A stretch of 64,000 bases of DNA from Thermithiobacillus tepidarius DSM 3134 (lineage in GTDB: Bacteria; Pseudomonadota; Gammaproteobacteria; Acidithiobacillales; Thermithiobacillaceae): NCBI RefSeq assembly GCF_000423825.1, contig NZ_AUIS01000008.1, forward strand, positions 1 to 64,000. The letters run 5' to 3'. Each line of letters begins with the position of its first letter. Position 1 is the first letter of the stretch. The notes under the pieces were generated by a model that worked only from the letters and a program-made list of their open reading frames with translations, was not told the DNA's origin and searched no databases. Both the position numbers and the translations under genes were made by a program. Of the stretch, positions 7,391-17,703 are shown one piece after another.

Positions 7391-8413
7391 CTATCCTCCC
7401 CGCCTGGCGGAAGAGGCCAGGCCGTGTGCAATCAGCGGCTTCACTTCTCCCGCCGCGCCGGCGCGCGGGAAGCAGTGGCCCGGCGACGGCGGATGCTGCC
7501 CGAAGTCGCGGGCCGATTTGTCCAGGGCGCAGTCGCCCTGCACCCACTGCAGCAGCGATCCCTGCGGGTTGCCGCGCTGGACCTCGCCGCAGGCGCTTGC
7601 GCAGCGGCCGCACTGGGTGCAGGCGAACATCTGGCGCTTGATGCTGCGCGGCCGCAGTCGCATCGGGCAGGCATGCTCGCAGGCGGCGTTGCAGTCGGCG
7701 CAAGCCGCCGCCCGGCGGCGGTCATAGCCGATCACCAGCGCCCGCCGGTTGGCCATCCAGGCGAAGCTCTGAAACAGGCCGACGGCGCAGCCGAAGCGGC
7801 AGAACAGGTGGCGGGCGAGGGTGAAATCGATGAAGAACAGCAGCGTGCCGGCGCCGATGAACAGGGCCTGATTGCGGGTCAGGGCGCCATGCCACAGGTT
7901 GCCGTAAACCACCGCCGGCGGCAGCAGATAAGTGAGCAGCACCGTGGCCCAGACGAAGGCGACGGCCAGGCCCGCGGGCGTCAGCAGCAGCCAGTACCAG
8001 CGATTCGGCCGCACGCGGCTGCCGTCGGGGTCCTGCTCCGGCAACCGCTGGCGGTCCCACAGGCTGTGCTTGCCGATGGCGCGGCGCATCAATCCGTTGA
8101 GGCTTTCCACCACCGAGAAGTGGGGGCACAGCCAGCCGCAGTAGAGCCGGCCGTAGCGCAGCGACATCCAGATGCCCGCGCCGACCACCGCCGCGATCGG
8201 CAGAAAGCCGCGCAACGTCAGATTGACCATGGCCTCGCCGATGCCGATGCGCCCGGCGGCCAGATCATCCAGGCCCAGCGTCCAGTGCAGCCCGAAAAAG
8301 AAGAAGTGCTTCTGGTACAGGTCCAGCCGGAAAATGTCGAAAACCGGCGCCAGGATGAACAGCAGCAGAAAGCCGGCCTGGAAGTAGCGGCGTTGTCGCT
8401 GCGTCTTATGCAT
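7391..8413 (-). CDS. NapH/NosR-like membrane polyferredoxin in nor operon
   Basis: This 340-residue membrane protein has about four to five hydrophobic segments, a [12 protein letters not shown] motif typical of NapH/NosR/CcoG-type proteins and a similar FCRFGCAVG motif. Its C-terminal ferredoxin domain has [13 protein letters not shown] and [13 protein letters not shown], consistent with two 4Fe-4S clusters. Such proteins pass electrons from the quinone pool or assist maturation. The ATG at 8413 overlaps the preceding chemoreceptor gene by 8 nt, so it is co-translated with the nor operon. A specific role in NO reduction is inferred from position only. Confidence 0.78.
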   Translation of the reverse strand: MHKTQRQRRYFQAGFLLLFILAPVFDIFRLDLYQKHFFFFGLHWTLGLDDLAAGRIGIGEAMVNLTLRGFLPIAAVVGAGIWMSLRYGRLYCGWLCPHFSVVESLNGLMRRAIGKHSLWDRQRLPEQDPDGSRVRPNRWYWLLLTPAGLAVAFVWATVLLTYLLPPAVVYGNLWHGALTRNQALFIGAGTLLFFIDFTLARHLFCRFGCAVGLFQSFAWMANRRALVIGYDRRRAAACADCNAACEHACPMRLRPRSIKRQMFACTQCGRCASACGEVQRGNPQGSLLQWVQGDCALDKSARDFGQHPPSPGHCFPRAGAAGEVKPLIAHGLASSARRGG

Positions 8414-9569
8414 GTGCCTGCTCCCGCACGCCGGCGTGGGCCATGTCCCTTCCAACGTCCGATTCACCCAAAATCCCGTGGCGCCGGAGCATCCGTCCGA
8501 AGCCGTCCATGACCACCGCGTGCGCCTGCTCCATGCGACCCAGCGCCTCCATCGCCGCCTCGCGCTCGCCGGCATGGTGGCACGTCACGGCGCGGCGGGC
8601 GTGCACGTGCACCGCCTTGTGCGGCTCCTCCAGCTCCCGATAGCCGGGTATGTGGGAAAACAACGCCTTGCCTTCGCCCGCGTAATACCACTGTCCCAGG
8701 CTGCACCCGGTCTCATCGGGAATGTCGTCGGCTGTCATCGGCGACAGGCCCATGAGCACCTTGTACACCTCCAGCTTGAGCAAGAGCTCCTCGATATTGG
8801 CCAACTGGATGTTGCTCAGCAGGGAAGAACCGGAAATGGCGCCCTCCATGCGCCGGGAGAGGTCGAGCAGCTTTTCCATGCTGTGCATGGCGGCACTGCT
8901 CTCTTCGCTGAAGCGGCGCGTATCGGCGGACCGGACTTCCATCACCTGCCGGGCCTGCCGCATTTCCTCGCGGATGTAAGCCACCAGGCTGGAGATCTCG
9001 CCGGTAGCCCGCGTCGTCCGTTCGGCGAGTTTGCGCACCTCGTCGGCAACCACCGTAAAGCCGCGCCCCTGCTCGCCGGCCCGTGCCGCCTCGATGGCCG
9101 CGTTCAGGGCCAGCAGATTGGTTTGGTCGGCGATCTCCTGGATGAGCTGCACGATGCCTTCGATCTCATTGACGCGCCCGTTGAGCGCGTCGACGCTAGC
9201 AACGGTTTCCCGGGTGCCCGCCAGCATGAGCCGCAGGTTTTCGGTGATGCGCTGGAATGCCAGCCGGTTGCCGTCCGATTCGCTGGCGGCCAGCAGGACG
9301 GATTCCCGCTCGGCGTGCAGGATGCGGGCCAGCTCGGCGAAGGACAGTCGCACGCCGCCGATGGAATCGCCGAAAGCGGCCAGTTTCGCAAACAGTTGTC
9401 CGCTCCAGGTGCGCTGCGCTTCCAGCATCTCGCTCCGCGCATGCCAATGATCGCGCTCCTCCTGCAGGGCGGCGAGCTGCGCCTGGAGGGCGGCGTTCTC
9501 CCGACTCAAGCGCTGGCAATCTGTTTCCAGGATCGCCACGCGGGCTTTGCTTTTGGACCATAGCATCAT
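8406..9569 (-). CDS. Soluble chemoreceptor with C-terminal CZB domain
   Basis: This is a methyl-accepting chemotaxis protein of 387 residues without membrane segments. It starts with a coiled coil (about 15-55), then the signalling hairpin with the signature [20 protein letters not shown] and [13 protein letters not shown]. The C-terminus resembles a CZB zinc-binding domain ([37 protein letters not shown]), but the usual first histidine appears replaced (LLLKLEVYK). Two starts are possible; 9569 has GAGGTG 5 nt upstream and is favoured over a GTG at 9575. It lies between norQ and the NapH-like gene with near-zero spacing, so it is expressed with NO reductase. Confidence 0.85.
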   Translation of the reverse strand: MMLWSKSKARVAILETDCQRLSRENAALQAQLAALQEERDHWHARSEMLEAQRTWSGQLFAKLAAFGDSIGGVRLSFAELARILHAERESVLLAASESDGNRLAFQRITENLRLMLAGTRETVASVDALNGRVNEIEGIVQLIQEIADQTNLLALNAAIEAARAGEQGRGFTVVADEVRKLAERTTRATGEISSLVAYIREEMRQARQVMEVRSADTRRFSEESSAAMHSMEKLLDLSRRMEGAISGSSLLSNIQLANIEELLLKLEVYKVLMGLSPMTADDIPDETGCSLGQWYYAGEGKALFSHIPGYRELEEPHKAVHVHARRAVTCHHAGEREAAMEALGRMEQAHAVVMDGFGRMLRRHGILGESDVGRDMAHAGVREQAHA

Positions 9570-9576
9570 CGGCACC

Positions 9577-10410
9577 TCACCGCGCGAAAAGGGTTTGCAC
9601 CACTTCCATCAAGGCCGCCGCCGTCTCCTCGTCGTCGGTGAGCGGCTCGACCAGCGCGGCCCGGCAGGCCTCCAGGGGATCGAAGCCGCCCTGGATGAGC
9701 TTGGCGGCGTAGACCAGCAGCCGGGTGCTGGCCACTTCCTCCAGATCGTGCTCCCGCAACGCGCGCAAGGCCTGGGCCAGGGAGACCAGACGCTTGGCCG
9801 CCGGCCCGTCGATGCCGGTCTCCGCCATGACGATCTCCTGCTCCGCGGCTGGTGCCGGGAAGTCGAAGCGCAGCGAGACGAAGCGCTGGCGCGTGCTGGG
9901 CTTCATGCTCTTGAGGAAATTCTGGTAGCCGGGGTTGTAGGACACCACCAGCATGAACTCCGGCGGCGCCTGCAGCGTCTCGCCGGTGCGCTCGATGGGC
10001 AGGATGCGTCGGTCGTCGGACAGCGGATGCAGGACCACGGTGGTGTCCTTGCGCGCCTCCACCACTTCGTCCAAATAGCAGATGCCGCCCTCGCGCACGG
10101 CGCGGGTCAGCGGACCGTCGCTCCAGTAGGTGGCGCCGTCGCCGATCAGATGCCGGCCGATCAGATCGGCGGCGCTCAGGTCGTCGTGGCAGGCCACGGT
10201 GTAGAGCGGCCGCCCCAGACGCTGCGCCATGTATGAGACGAAGCGCGTCTTGCCGCAGCCGGTCGGTCCCTTGATGAGCAGCGGCAGCTGGTTGCGCCAG
10301 GCGTGTTCGAAGAGCGCGATTTCATGCGCCGCGGGCTGGTAGAAGGGCAGCGCCTGTTCGGTTTCGCGCGGCGCGGGCGCCACGGCCAGATTGGAAGCGT
10401 TGTGTCGCAT
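9577..10410 (-). CDS. norQ: NorQ, AAA ATPase for NO reductase maturation
   Basis: This 277-residue MoxR-type AAA+ ATPase has Walker A GPTGCGKT at residues 48-55 and Walker [14 protein letters not shown]. The sensor region reads [26 protein letters not shown], characteristic of NirQ/NorQ/CbbQ. With NorD it activates cNOR. Its position after norCBEF supports NorQ rather than CbbQ. The start codon at 10410 gives the full family length. Confidence 0.93.
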   Translation of the reverse strand: MRHNASNLAVAPAPRETEQALPFYQPAAHEIALFEHAWRNQLPLLIKGPTGCGKTRFVSYMAQRLGRPLYTVACHDDLSAADLIGRHLIGDGATYWSDGPLTRAVREGGICYLDEVVEARKDTTVVLHPLSDDRRILPIERTGETLQAPPEFMLVVSYNPGYQNFLKSMKPSTRQRFVSLRFDFPAPAAEQEIVMAETGIDGPAAKRLVSLAQALRALREHDLEEVASTRLLVYAAKLIQGGFDPLEACRAALVEPLTDDEETAAALMEVVQTLFAR

Positions 10411-10443
10411 GGGATTCGCCTCTTGCGTAGATAAGTCCGAAAA

Positions 10444-10728
10444 TCAGGCCGCCAGCAGATAGGCGGCGGCCACCATGCCCCCGACCGTCAGCAGGTAGGA
10501 GGCCATCACGAAGCGCCACAGGAAGGCCGCCCGGCGCAGCCCCATGAAGTGGCTCGCCACCAGGCGCCCCTTGAGCAGGGCCAGCGCCAACACGAAAAGC
10601 ATGACCGCCGTGCCGCCCAGCTGCGCCTCGCCGATGGCGAAGCTGACCAGGGTCAGCAGCACCAGCAGCAGCCAGATGCGGGTGCAGGGCCGCATGCGCA
10701 GGCTTGTTTTCCGATCGTCCGAGTGCAT
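10444..10728 (-). CDS. norF: NorF-like small membrane protein (COX4_pro type)
   Basis: This 94-residue protein has three hydrophobic helices (IWLLLVLLTLVSFAIG, GGTAVMLFVLALALLKGRLVASHFMG, FVMASYLLTVGGMVAAAYLL). This matches NorF and prokaryotic cytochrome oxidase subunit IV-like proteins that accompany NorE. It lies 7 bp after norE. It is dispensable but stimulatory for NO reductase in known systems. Confidence 0.8.
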   Translation of the reverse strand: MHSDDRKTSLRMRPCTRIWLLLVLLTLVSFAIGEAQLGGTAVMLFVLALALLKGRLVASHFMGLRRAAFLWRFVMASYLLTVGGMVAAAYLLAA

Positions 10729-10735
10729 GGCGCCC

Positions 10736-11326
10736 TCACCGAATGATGTAAACCAGCGCGAACAGCACGATCCAGACCAGGTCCACCATGTGCCAGTAGG
10801 AGGCGCCGGTCTCCACGCCCGTGTGCTCCGCCGCGCTGTAGGCGCCGCGCCGGGCCTTGTGCATCACCACCGCCAGGATCACCATGCCCAGCAGCACGTG
10901 CATGAAGTGGAACATGGTCAGGGACAGGTAGAACATGTAGAAGGTGTTGGTGCTCAGGGAGATGCCGGCCGAGAACTTGGCGTGGAACTCCGCGAGCTTG
11001 ATGACGATGAACACGCCGCCCAGGCCCAGGGTGCCCAGCAGCCAGTGGGCGCAGGCGCGTGCCTGGCCCAGCTTGATGGCCGCCACGGCGCGGGCCGCGA
11101 AGTAGCTGCTGGTGATGAGCACCAGGGTATTGGCCAGGCCCGCCGCCCGGTTGAGGGTAAGCTGGGAAGCGTTGAACAGCTCCACATGCTGGCTGCGCGC
11201 AAAGGCGTAGGCCAGGAACAGGATGCCGAAAACCAGCAGTTCGGCGAAGATGAAGACCCAAATGGCGAAGTCGCCCGGCAGGGCGCCGGCATGCGGCTCA
11301 TCCGCGCTGATGCTTTGTGCTTGCAT
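10736..11326 (-). CDS. norE: NorE, cytochrome oxidase subunit III-like protein
   Basis: This five-helix membrane protein of 196 residues resembles haem-copper oxidase subunit III (IWVFIFAELLVFGILFLAYAF, then SYFAARAV, and YLSLTMFHFMHVLLGMVIL). NorE assists NO reductase function without being part of the purified NorCB core. The ATG at 11326 has GGAG 6 nt upstream; an ATG two codons earlier would sit right on that site. It lies between norB and norF. Confidence 0.88.
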   Translation of the reverse strand: MQAQSISADEPHAGALPGDFAIWVFIFAELLVFGILFLAYAFARSQHVELFNASQLTLNRAAGLANTLVLITSSYFAARAVAAIKLGQARACAHWLLGTLGLGGVFIVIKLAEFHAKFSAGISLSTNTFYMFYLSLTMFHFMHVLLGMVILAVVMHKARRGAYSAAEHTGVETGASYWHMVDLVWIVLFALVYIIR

Positions 11327-11411
11327 GGTCATCTCCAGTCACAACGAGCTTGGTGGGAGGGCCGGGAGGAGGCGGGATGCCCCCTTCCCGATGCCCCAGT
11401 GCCTTGAGCGC

Positions 11412-13269
<1,858 letters not shown>

Positions 13270-13326
13270 GTTCTCTCCCAGAATACGCTGAAGTCCGAAT
13301 ACCAGTGCTCCGCGAACGGAGCGTCA

Positions 13327-13349
13327 AAGATATATATTGAATGCATGTT
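13327..13349. promoter_or_regulatory. Probable NsrR operator upstream of norC
   Basis: The 23-bp AT-rich segment starting AAGATATATAT and ending GAATGCATGTT fits the 11-1-11 NsrR palindrome (AAGATGYATTT-N-AAATRCATCTT) at 18 of 22 positions. It lies 58-80 bp upstream of norC, and nsrR is in the same cluster. Assignment is by eye. Confidence 0.6.
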
Positions 13350-13452
13350 TTTGGACGGAGACCTCCCTTGTTCGGCAACTGATCGGCGCTGCCGAACGCG
13401 GATGCCGCCGGCAACTTGGAAAGCAGCTTAGCGCCTGCCGGGCGGTCCTGCC

Positions 13453-13466
13453 TTGATCTGGATCAA
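13453..13466. promoter_or_regulatory. FNR/DNR box between norC and hemerythrin operon
   Basis: TTGATCTGGATCAA, a perfect consensus, lies in the divergent norC/hemerythrin region, 115 bp before the hemerythrin start at 13575 and about 190 bp before norC. It may serve either or both directions. The rest of this 305-bp spacer holds the NsrR-like site; I see nothing else in it. Confidence 0.8.
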
Positions 13467-13574
13467 AGATTCTCCGAGCGGATTGGTCAACAATTTTTCC
13501 AGGGCCGCAACCGGGTGTCCCACGCCGGCATCCGGCCGGACCGCCTGCCAACCTCATCTATTCAGGACATGACC

Positions 13575-14036
13575 ATGGACAGCATCAGCCGTTATCTGGG
13601 ATCCGATCACCACCATTGCGACGACCTCTTCGCCCAAGCCGAAGATGCCGCCGCGCGGCGCGACTGGGCGGCCTGCGAGGCCGGCTTCCGCGCCTTTGCC
13701 GAGGCCACGGCCCAGCACTTCCGCATGGAGGAGGAAGTGCTCTTTCCCGCGCTGGAGGCGCAGACCAGCCCGCTTGGCCCGACCCGCATCATGCGCATGG
13801 AACACCGGCAGATGGAGGAGTTGCTGGAGGGCATGAAGCAAGCGCTGGCGCAGCGCCGGGCCGAGGACTTCCTGGGCGGGGCGGAGACGCTGCTGATCAT
13901 GATGCAGCAGCACAACCTCAAGGAAGAACAGGTCCTCTACCCCATGGCCGACCAGGTGCTGCAGGCCGGCCGGGCGGCGCTGATCGCCCGCATGGATGCG
14001 CTCGCCGGGCGGGCCGAGGCGGTGGGACATGGCTGA
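13575..14036 (+). CDS. Hemerythrin HHE-domain protein
   Basis: This 153-residue hemerythrin starts MDSISRYLGSDHHHCDDLF. Ligand segments are visible: DHHH near the N-terminus, QHFRMEEEVLFPALE, RMEHRQMEELL and QQHNLKEEQVLYPMADQ. The ATG at 13575 is preferred over one two codons upstream because AGGA lies 7 nt before it. Its stop overlaps the start of a DUF2249 gene by 8 nt. It is divergent from norC and downstream of a perfect FNR-type box, consistent with a role in NO or O2 handling during denitrification. Confidence 0.88.
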   Translation: MDSISRYLGSDHHHCDDLFAQAEDAAARRDWAACEAGFRAFAEATAQHFRMEEEVLFPALEAQTSPLGPTRIMRMEHRQMEELLEGMKQALAQRRAEDFLGGAETLLIMMQQHNLKEEQVLYPMADQVLQAGRAALIARMDALAGRAEAVGHG

Positions 14037-14265
14037 GGAACGGGTCATCGACGTGCGCGGCCTGGAGCCGCCGGAACCCATGGAGCGGGTGCTGGCGGCG
14101 CTCGCCTCCCTGGCGCCGAACCAGCACCTGCGCATGGTGCACCACCGGGAGCCCCGCCTGCTCTACCCCATCCTCGACAAGCGCGGCTACGCCCACGACA
14201 CCCGGCAGGCGGCGGACGACTGCTACGAAATCCGCATCTGGCGCCGTGAGCCGGCGCCGGGCTGA
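14029..14265 (+). CDS. DUF2249 protein (TusA-like fold)
   Basis: This 78-residue protein is a clear DUF2249 member: VIDVRGLEPPEPMERVLAAL, then APNQHLRMVHHREPRLLYPI, LDKRGYAHDT and a final strand YEIRIWRR. The start ATG overlaps the end of the hemerythrin gene (ATGGCTGA), implying translational coupling. The function of the family is not established. The consistent pairing with hemerythrin in this window is the best clue. Confidence 0.85.
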   Translation: MAEERVIDVRGLEPPEPMERVLAALASLAPNQHLRMVHHREPRLLYPILDKRGYAHDTRQAADDCYEIRIWRREPAPG

Positions 14266-14279
14266 GCAGGAGGCGATCC

Positions 14280-15572
14280 GTGTCCGCTCCCGGCCTCTCC
14301 TTCGAGCAGGCGCCGCCGCTCGGCGTGCCGCTGCGTTTTTTTCTCAGCGCCCCGCCTTTTCTGCTGCTGGCCGCCGTGGTGCTGCTGTGGCAGGGCCCCA
14401 CCCTGCTCGCCAGCCGCTGGTCGCCGGGCCTGCTGGCGGTCACCCACGCTTTCACCCTCGGTTTCCTGGGGCTGGTGATGATCGGCGCCCTGCTGCAGAT
14501 GCTGCCGGTGGTCGCCGGCGCGCCGGTGGCGCGGCCGCGGCAGACCGCCATGGCCGTCCACGTGCCGCTGGCATTCGGCATTCTGGGCCTCATGGGCGGC
14601 TTCCTGTTCCAGCGCCCGTTCCTCTTCCAACTGGCGCTGCCGCTGCTGGGCGCCGGCTTCGCCGTCTTCCTGGCAGCCGTGGGCCTGGCTCTGACCCGTG
14701 CCGCCCGCAATCCCACCGTCACCGCCATGGGCCTGGCCGCCCTGGCGCTGCTGGCCACCGTGCTGCTGGGGCTGGTCCTGGCGAGCCGCTACGCCTGGCC
14801 CTGGCCGCTGGCGGCGCGCCTGCGGCTGGTCGACCTGCACCTGGCCTGGGGGCTCTTGGGCTGGGTCGGCCTGCTGATCGTCGGCGTGGCCTACCAGGTG
14901 GTGCCCATGTTCCAATTGACGCCGGCCTACCCGAAGCGCCTGGCGCGCTGGCTGGCGCCCGCCGCCTTCGCCCTGCTGGCGGCCTGGTCCGCCGCCGCCT
15001 GGAGCGGGCATGAGGGCGCCGCCGCCCTGGCCGGGCTTGCCTTGGCGGCCGTCCTGGCCGCCTTTGCCGGCGTCACCCTGCGCCTGCAGGCGCGCCGGCG
15101 GCGGCGCCAGCCCGACGCCACCCTGCTCTTCGCGCGCGCCGCCATGCTCAGCCTGCTGCTGGCGGTGGGGCTCTGGATCAGCGGAAGATTGCTGCCTGCC
15201 GTGGCGGCCCTGCCCGCCTATGAGCCGCTGCTCGGGATGCTGGTGATCGCGGGCTTCGCCGTGTCCATGGTCAACGGCATGCTGTACAAGATCGTGCCCT
15301 TTCTGGTCTGGTTCCACTTGCAGAGCCAGCGCGGCGCGGCGCCCAACATCCGGCTCATCGTGCCCGAGCAGCACACGCGCGGGCAGTTCTGGCTGCACTG
15401 CCTGGCCCTGGCGCTGCTGGCCCTGGCCATCCTGCGCCCGCAGCCCTTCCTCTACCCAGCCGCCCTGCTCCTGGCCGCCTCGGCGGGATGGCTGTGGTTC
15501 AACCTTTATGGGGCTTACCGGGTCTACCGCTTCGAGCACGGCCACGGCCGAGCGGCGGCCGCCGCCCGCTAG
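14280..15572 (+). CDS. Twelve-helix membrane protein of the nor neighbourhood
   Basis: This 430-residue polytopic protein has about twelve helices. It starts at a GTG at 14280 with AGGAGG 6 nt upstream. Conserved-looking histidines lie in helices: VTHAFTLGFLGLVMIGALLQ, VDLHLAWGLLGWVGLL and a late KIVPFLVWFHLQSQ. The layout recalls NnrS or haem-copper oxidase subunit I relatives, and haem binding is possible. I do not recognise a named family with confidence. It follows hemerythrin and DUF2249 genes with a 14-bp gap, so it belongs to that operon. It shares a CTAG with the convergent next gene so that both stop codons overlap. Confidence 0.6.
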   Translation: MSAPGLSFEQAPPLGVPLRFFLSAPPFLLLAAVVLLWQGPTLLASRWSPGLLAVTHAFTLGFLGLVMIGALLQMLPVVAGAPVARPRQTAMAVHVPLAFGILGLMGGFLFQRPFLFQLALPLLGAGFAVFLAAVGLALTRAARNPTVTAMGLAALALLATVLLGLVLASRYAWPWPLAARLRLVDLHLAWGLLGWVGLLIVGVAYQVVPMFQLTPAYPKRLARWLAPAAFALLAAWSAAAWSGHEGAAALAGLALAAVLAAFAGVTLRLQARRRRRQPDATLLFARAAMLSLLLAVGLWISGRLLPAVAALPAYEPLLGMLVIAGFAVSMVNGMLYKIVPFLVWFHLQSQRGAAPNIRLIVPEQHTRGQFWLHCLALALLALAILRPQPFLYPAALLLAASAGWLWFNLYGAYRVYRFEHGHGRAAAAAR

Positions 15573-16048
15573 CGGAACAGCCAGCCGCCGTGGACGCCGA
15601 TCATGGCGCCGAGAATGGTGATGAGGCTCACGCTCAGCAGCACCCAGTGCAGGCGCTGGATCAAGGCGAAGGTCCCCAACGGATCGCGCGCCGCGCGCGC
15701 GTGAAACCAGCGGTGCAGGAAGAAGGGCTCGAGCACGAAGAGCATCAGGGTGAAGAGCAGCCACACCGCCGTCATGGCGTGCACCCACCAGTACGCCGGC
15801 TGGGCGTAGCGGCCCCAGGCATGCAGGACGTGCAGCATGTAAAAGCCGCTCAGGCCGGTGAGCAGAGTGGTCCAGCGCGCCTGGCGGGCGAAGCGACCCT
15901 CGATGCGCTCGAAGAAAGCCAGACGCTCGCCGGGCGCGCTGAAATCCCGCGCCGCCGGCAGCAGCACGGTGGTCACCATGGCCACCCCGCCGATCCACAA
16001 CACCACGCCAAGCACGTGCAGCGCCCGCGCGATTACCAGATCCGTCAT
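15569..16048 (-). CDS. CopD-like four-helix membrane protein
   Basis: This 159-residue integral membrane protein has four hydrophobic helices. It begins IARALHVLGVVLWIGGVAMV, the histidine-containing first helix typical of CopD and related haem-binding membrane proteins, and has further histidines in FYMLHVLHAW, YWWVHAM and LQRLHWVLL-type positions. The ATG at 16048 has GGAGGTGA upstream and is preferred to one at 16105. Possible haem b or copper-related role; not established. It is followed downstream by the membrane gene ending at 15572 in convergent orientation. Confidence 0.6.
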   Translation of the reverse strand: MTDLVIARALHVLGVVLWIGGVAMVTTVLLPAARDFSAPGERLAFFERIEGRFARQARWTTLLTGLSGFYMLHVLHAWGRYAQPAYWWVHAMTAVWLLFTLMLFVLEPFFLHRWFHARAARDPLGTFALIQRLHWVLLSVSLITILGAMIGVHGGWLFR

Positions 16049-16101
16049 GCTCGTCACCTCCGTCGGCCCAGGATAGCGCACCGCGCCCACCGGCGCCTGG
16101 A

Positions 16102-16779
16102 TCAATGGCCGTAGCCGCGCAACCGCTCCAGATCGTGCACCTGGATCTCGCGGCCGTCGACGCTGATCAATCCCGCCGTGCCCAGGTCGTGCAGGATGCG
16201 GGAGAAGGTCTCCGGCGACAGGTTCAGGCGCGAGGCGATGAGGCCCTTGCTGGCCGGGAGCCGGATGCGCAGCGTCTGGTCCGCGCCGGCCTCCTCCGCC
16301 TCGTGGCGCAGCAGATAACCGATCACCCGCGCCGTGGCGGAACGCAGGGAATAGGCTTCCACGTCGCTGACCAGGGTGTGCAGGCGCCGGCTGAGGCCGG
16401 CCAGCATCTTGCGCCCGAAGGCGGGATTGCGCTCGAGCTCGGCGAAGACCGCCGCCTTGCCGATGTGCAGCAGGAGGGAGTCGGCGATGGCCTGGGCATA
16501 GACCAGATACGGCTTGTCCATGAACATCACCGCCTCGCCGAAGCTCTGGCCGGCGCCGACAATGTCGACCACCTTTTCCGCGCCCTGAGGCGTGCAGAAA
16601 GCCAGCTTGGTCTGGCCGTAGACGACGATGTAAAAGCCCTGCGGCGTGTCGCCCTTCTGGAACAGGACCTCGCCGCGGGCGGCGTGCAGCTCGCGGGTGC
16701 CGCGCGCGATCCGCCCGATCTCCGCGGGATCGGCCTCTCTGAACAGCGGAATGTTGGACAGGATGGCGTGGACTTTCAT
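16102..16779 (-). CDS. Crp/Fnr-family regulator, DNR type
   Basis: This 225-residue regulator has a cyclic-nucleotide-like beta barrel, a dimer helix (RKMLAGLSRRLHTLVSDVEAYS) and a winged helix with recognition helix SPETFSRIL. The E-x-x-S-R pattern fits FNR-type half-sites (TTGAT). It lacks the N-terminal cysteine cluster of FNR, which points to a DNR/NNR-type nitric oxide responder. It lies between a CopD-like gene and nrdG. The twelve boxes in this window are candidate targets for it, for the second DNR-type protein (58264) and for FNR (20584). Confidence 0.82.
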   Translation of the reverse strand: MKVHAILSNIPLFREADPAEIGRIARGTRELHAARGEVLFQKGDTPQGFYIVVYGQTKLAFCTPQGAEKVVDIVGAGQSFGEAVMFMDKPYLVYAQAIADSLLLHIGKAAVFAELERNPAFGRKMLAGLSRRLHTLVSDVEAYSLRSATARVIGYLLRHEAEEAGADQTLRIRLPASKGLIASRLNLSPETFSRILHDLGTAGLISVDGREIQVHDLERLRGYGH

Positions 16780-16805
16780 GCGCTCACCGCATTGCCGCGC
16801 CCGGG

Positions 16806-17501
16806 TTAGGCTCTCACGCTGAAGTGCTCGAACAAAGCACTCAGCTCCGCGCAGAGGCCCGGATCCGGAAAGCTGCCGGCGGGCGGCTCGCGCAGCGGCG
16901 CGTCTTCGCAGCCGCGGCTGCGGAAAGCCTGCAGCACGAAGCGCCGCGCGCCCAGCTCGGCCAGCCCTCGGGCCAGCGCCCGCACGGCCTCCCGGCTCAG
17001 CAGCGCCGGGTGCACCGTGCTGCGGAACTCGTGGGGCACGCCGCTGGCCAGCACCAGGCGGGCGCTGGCCAGGGCCCGCGCCCCGCTGCCGCGCACGCCG
17101 GTCACCGGCGCATAGTCCGCAAAGGGCGCCTTGATGTCCATGCCGATCCAGTCCAGATACGGCAGCACCTGCGCCAGCCGCGCCGGATGCGGGCCGGCGC
17201 TGTGCAGGCCGACGCGGAAGCCCAGCGCCCGCACCTCGCGCAACGCCGCCGGCAGGGCGTCCTGCAGGGTGGGCTCGCCGCCGCTGAACACCACGGCATC
17301 CAGCAGACCCTGCCGGCGTCGCAGAAAATCGAGAATTTGCGCCCAATCCAGCATGGCCGCAGCGCGGCGCGGCAGCAGATGCGGGTTGTGGCAGTAGGGA
17401 CAGCGCCAGGGGCAGCCCTGGCAGAACACCACCGCCGCCAGGGCGTCCGGAAAATCGGTGGCGCTCAGCGGGACGAAGCCGCCCACGCGCAGCGGCGGCA
17501 T
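16806..17501 (-). CDS. nrdG: NrdG, class III RNR activating enzyme
   Basis: This 231-residue radical SAM protein has the cluster motif C30-P-W-R-C34-P-Y-C37-H-N and SGGEPTLQ for SAM binding. It generates the glycyl radical on NrdD using SAM and a 4Fe-4S cluster. The N-terminal LRVGGFVPLSATDFPDALA resembles the NrdG subtype found in denitrifiers. It follows the small glycyl-radical-domain gene by 7 bp and forms the operon nrdD - small subunit - nrdG. Confidence 0.92.
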   Translation of the reverse strand: MPPLRVGGFVPLSATDFPDALAAVVFCQGCPWRCPYCHNPHLLPRRAAAMLDWAQILDFLRRRQGLLDAVVFSGGEPTLQDALPAALREVRALGFRVGLHSAGPHPARLAQVLPYLDWIGMDIKAPFADYAPVTGVRGSGARALASARLVLASGVPHEFRSTVHPALLSREAVRALARGLAELGARRFVLQAFRSRGCEDAPLREPPAGSFPDPGLCAELSALFEHFSVRA

Positions 17502-17508
17502 GGCGTCC

Positions 17509-17703
17509 TCAGCCGCCCAGCCGGGCCCGGCTTTCGCGGAAGCAGCGGCGCTCCCGGTGCTCGCCCTGCTTGCCGATGTTGAAGGACGCCACCGGCCGGT
17601 GGTAGCCCATGACCCGGGTCCAGATCTCGCAGGGCTGGCGCTCCGCGTCGCTCAGGGTGATCTCGGCCGCTGCCGGGTGGGGTGCTTTGACGGATTCGCT
17701 CAT
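17509..17703 (-). CDS. Separate glycyl-radical domain of class III RNR (NrdD C-terminus)
   Basis: This 64-residue protein carries C-E-I-W-T-R-V-M-G-Y-H-R-P-V followed by FNIGKQGEHRERRCF. That matches the extreme C-terminus of many NrdD proteins, where the glycine of an RVxGY-type motif holds the stable radical. The preceding large NrdD gene ends shortly after its zinc site and has no such glycine motif. The ATG overlaps the NrdD stop (ATGA), so coupling is likely. The two probably assemble into one functional enzyme. A small stand-alone NrdD-tail protein appears to be known from other proteobacteria, but I cannot verify its distribution here. Confidence 0.78.
   Translation of the reverse strand: MSESVKAPHPAAAEITLSDAERQPCEIWTRVMGYHRPVASFNIGKQGEHRERRCFRESRARLGG

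Noticed and set aside
16090-16110. Another FNR-type box (CTGGATCAA)
   Set aside because: Only the right half matches; the left half lacks TTGAY.
17700-17703. Programmed frameshift joining NrdD and the small glycyl-radical ORF
   Set aside because: No slippery heptamer is visible at the ATGA overlap, so separate translation with coupling is the simpler reading.
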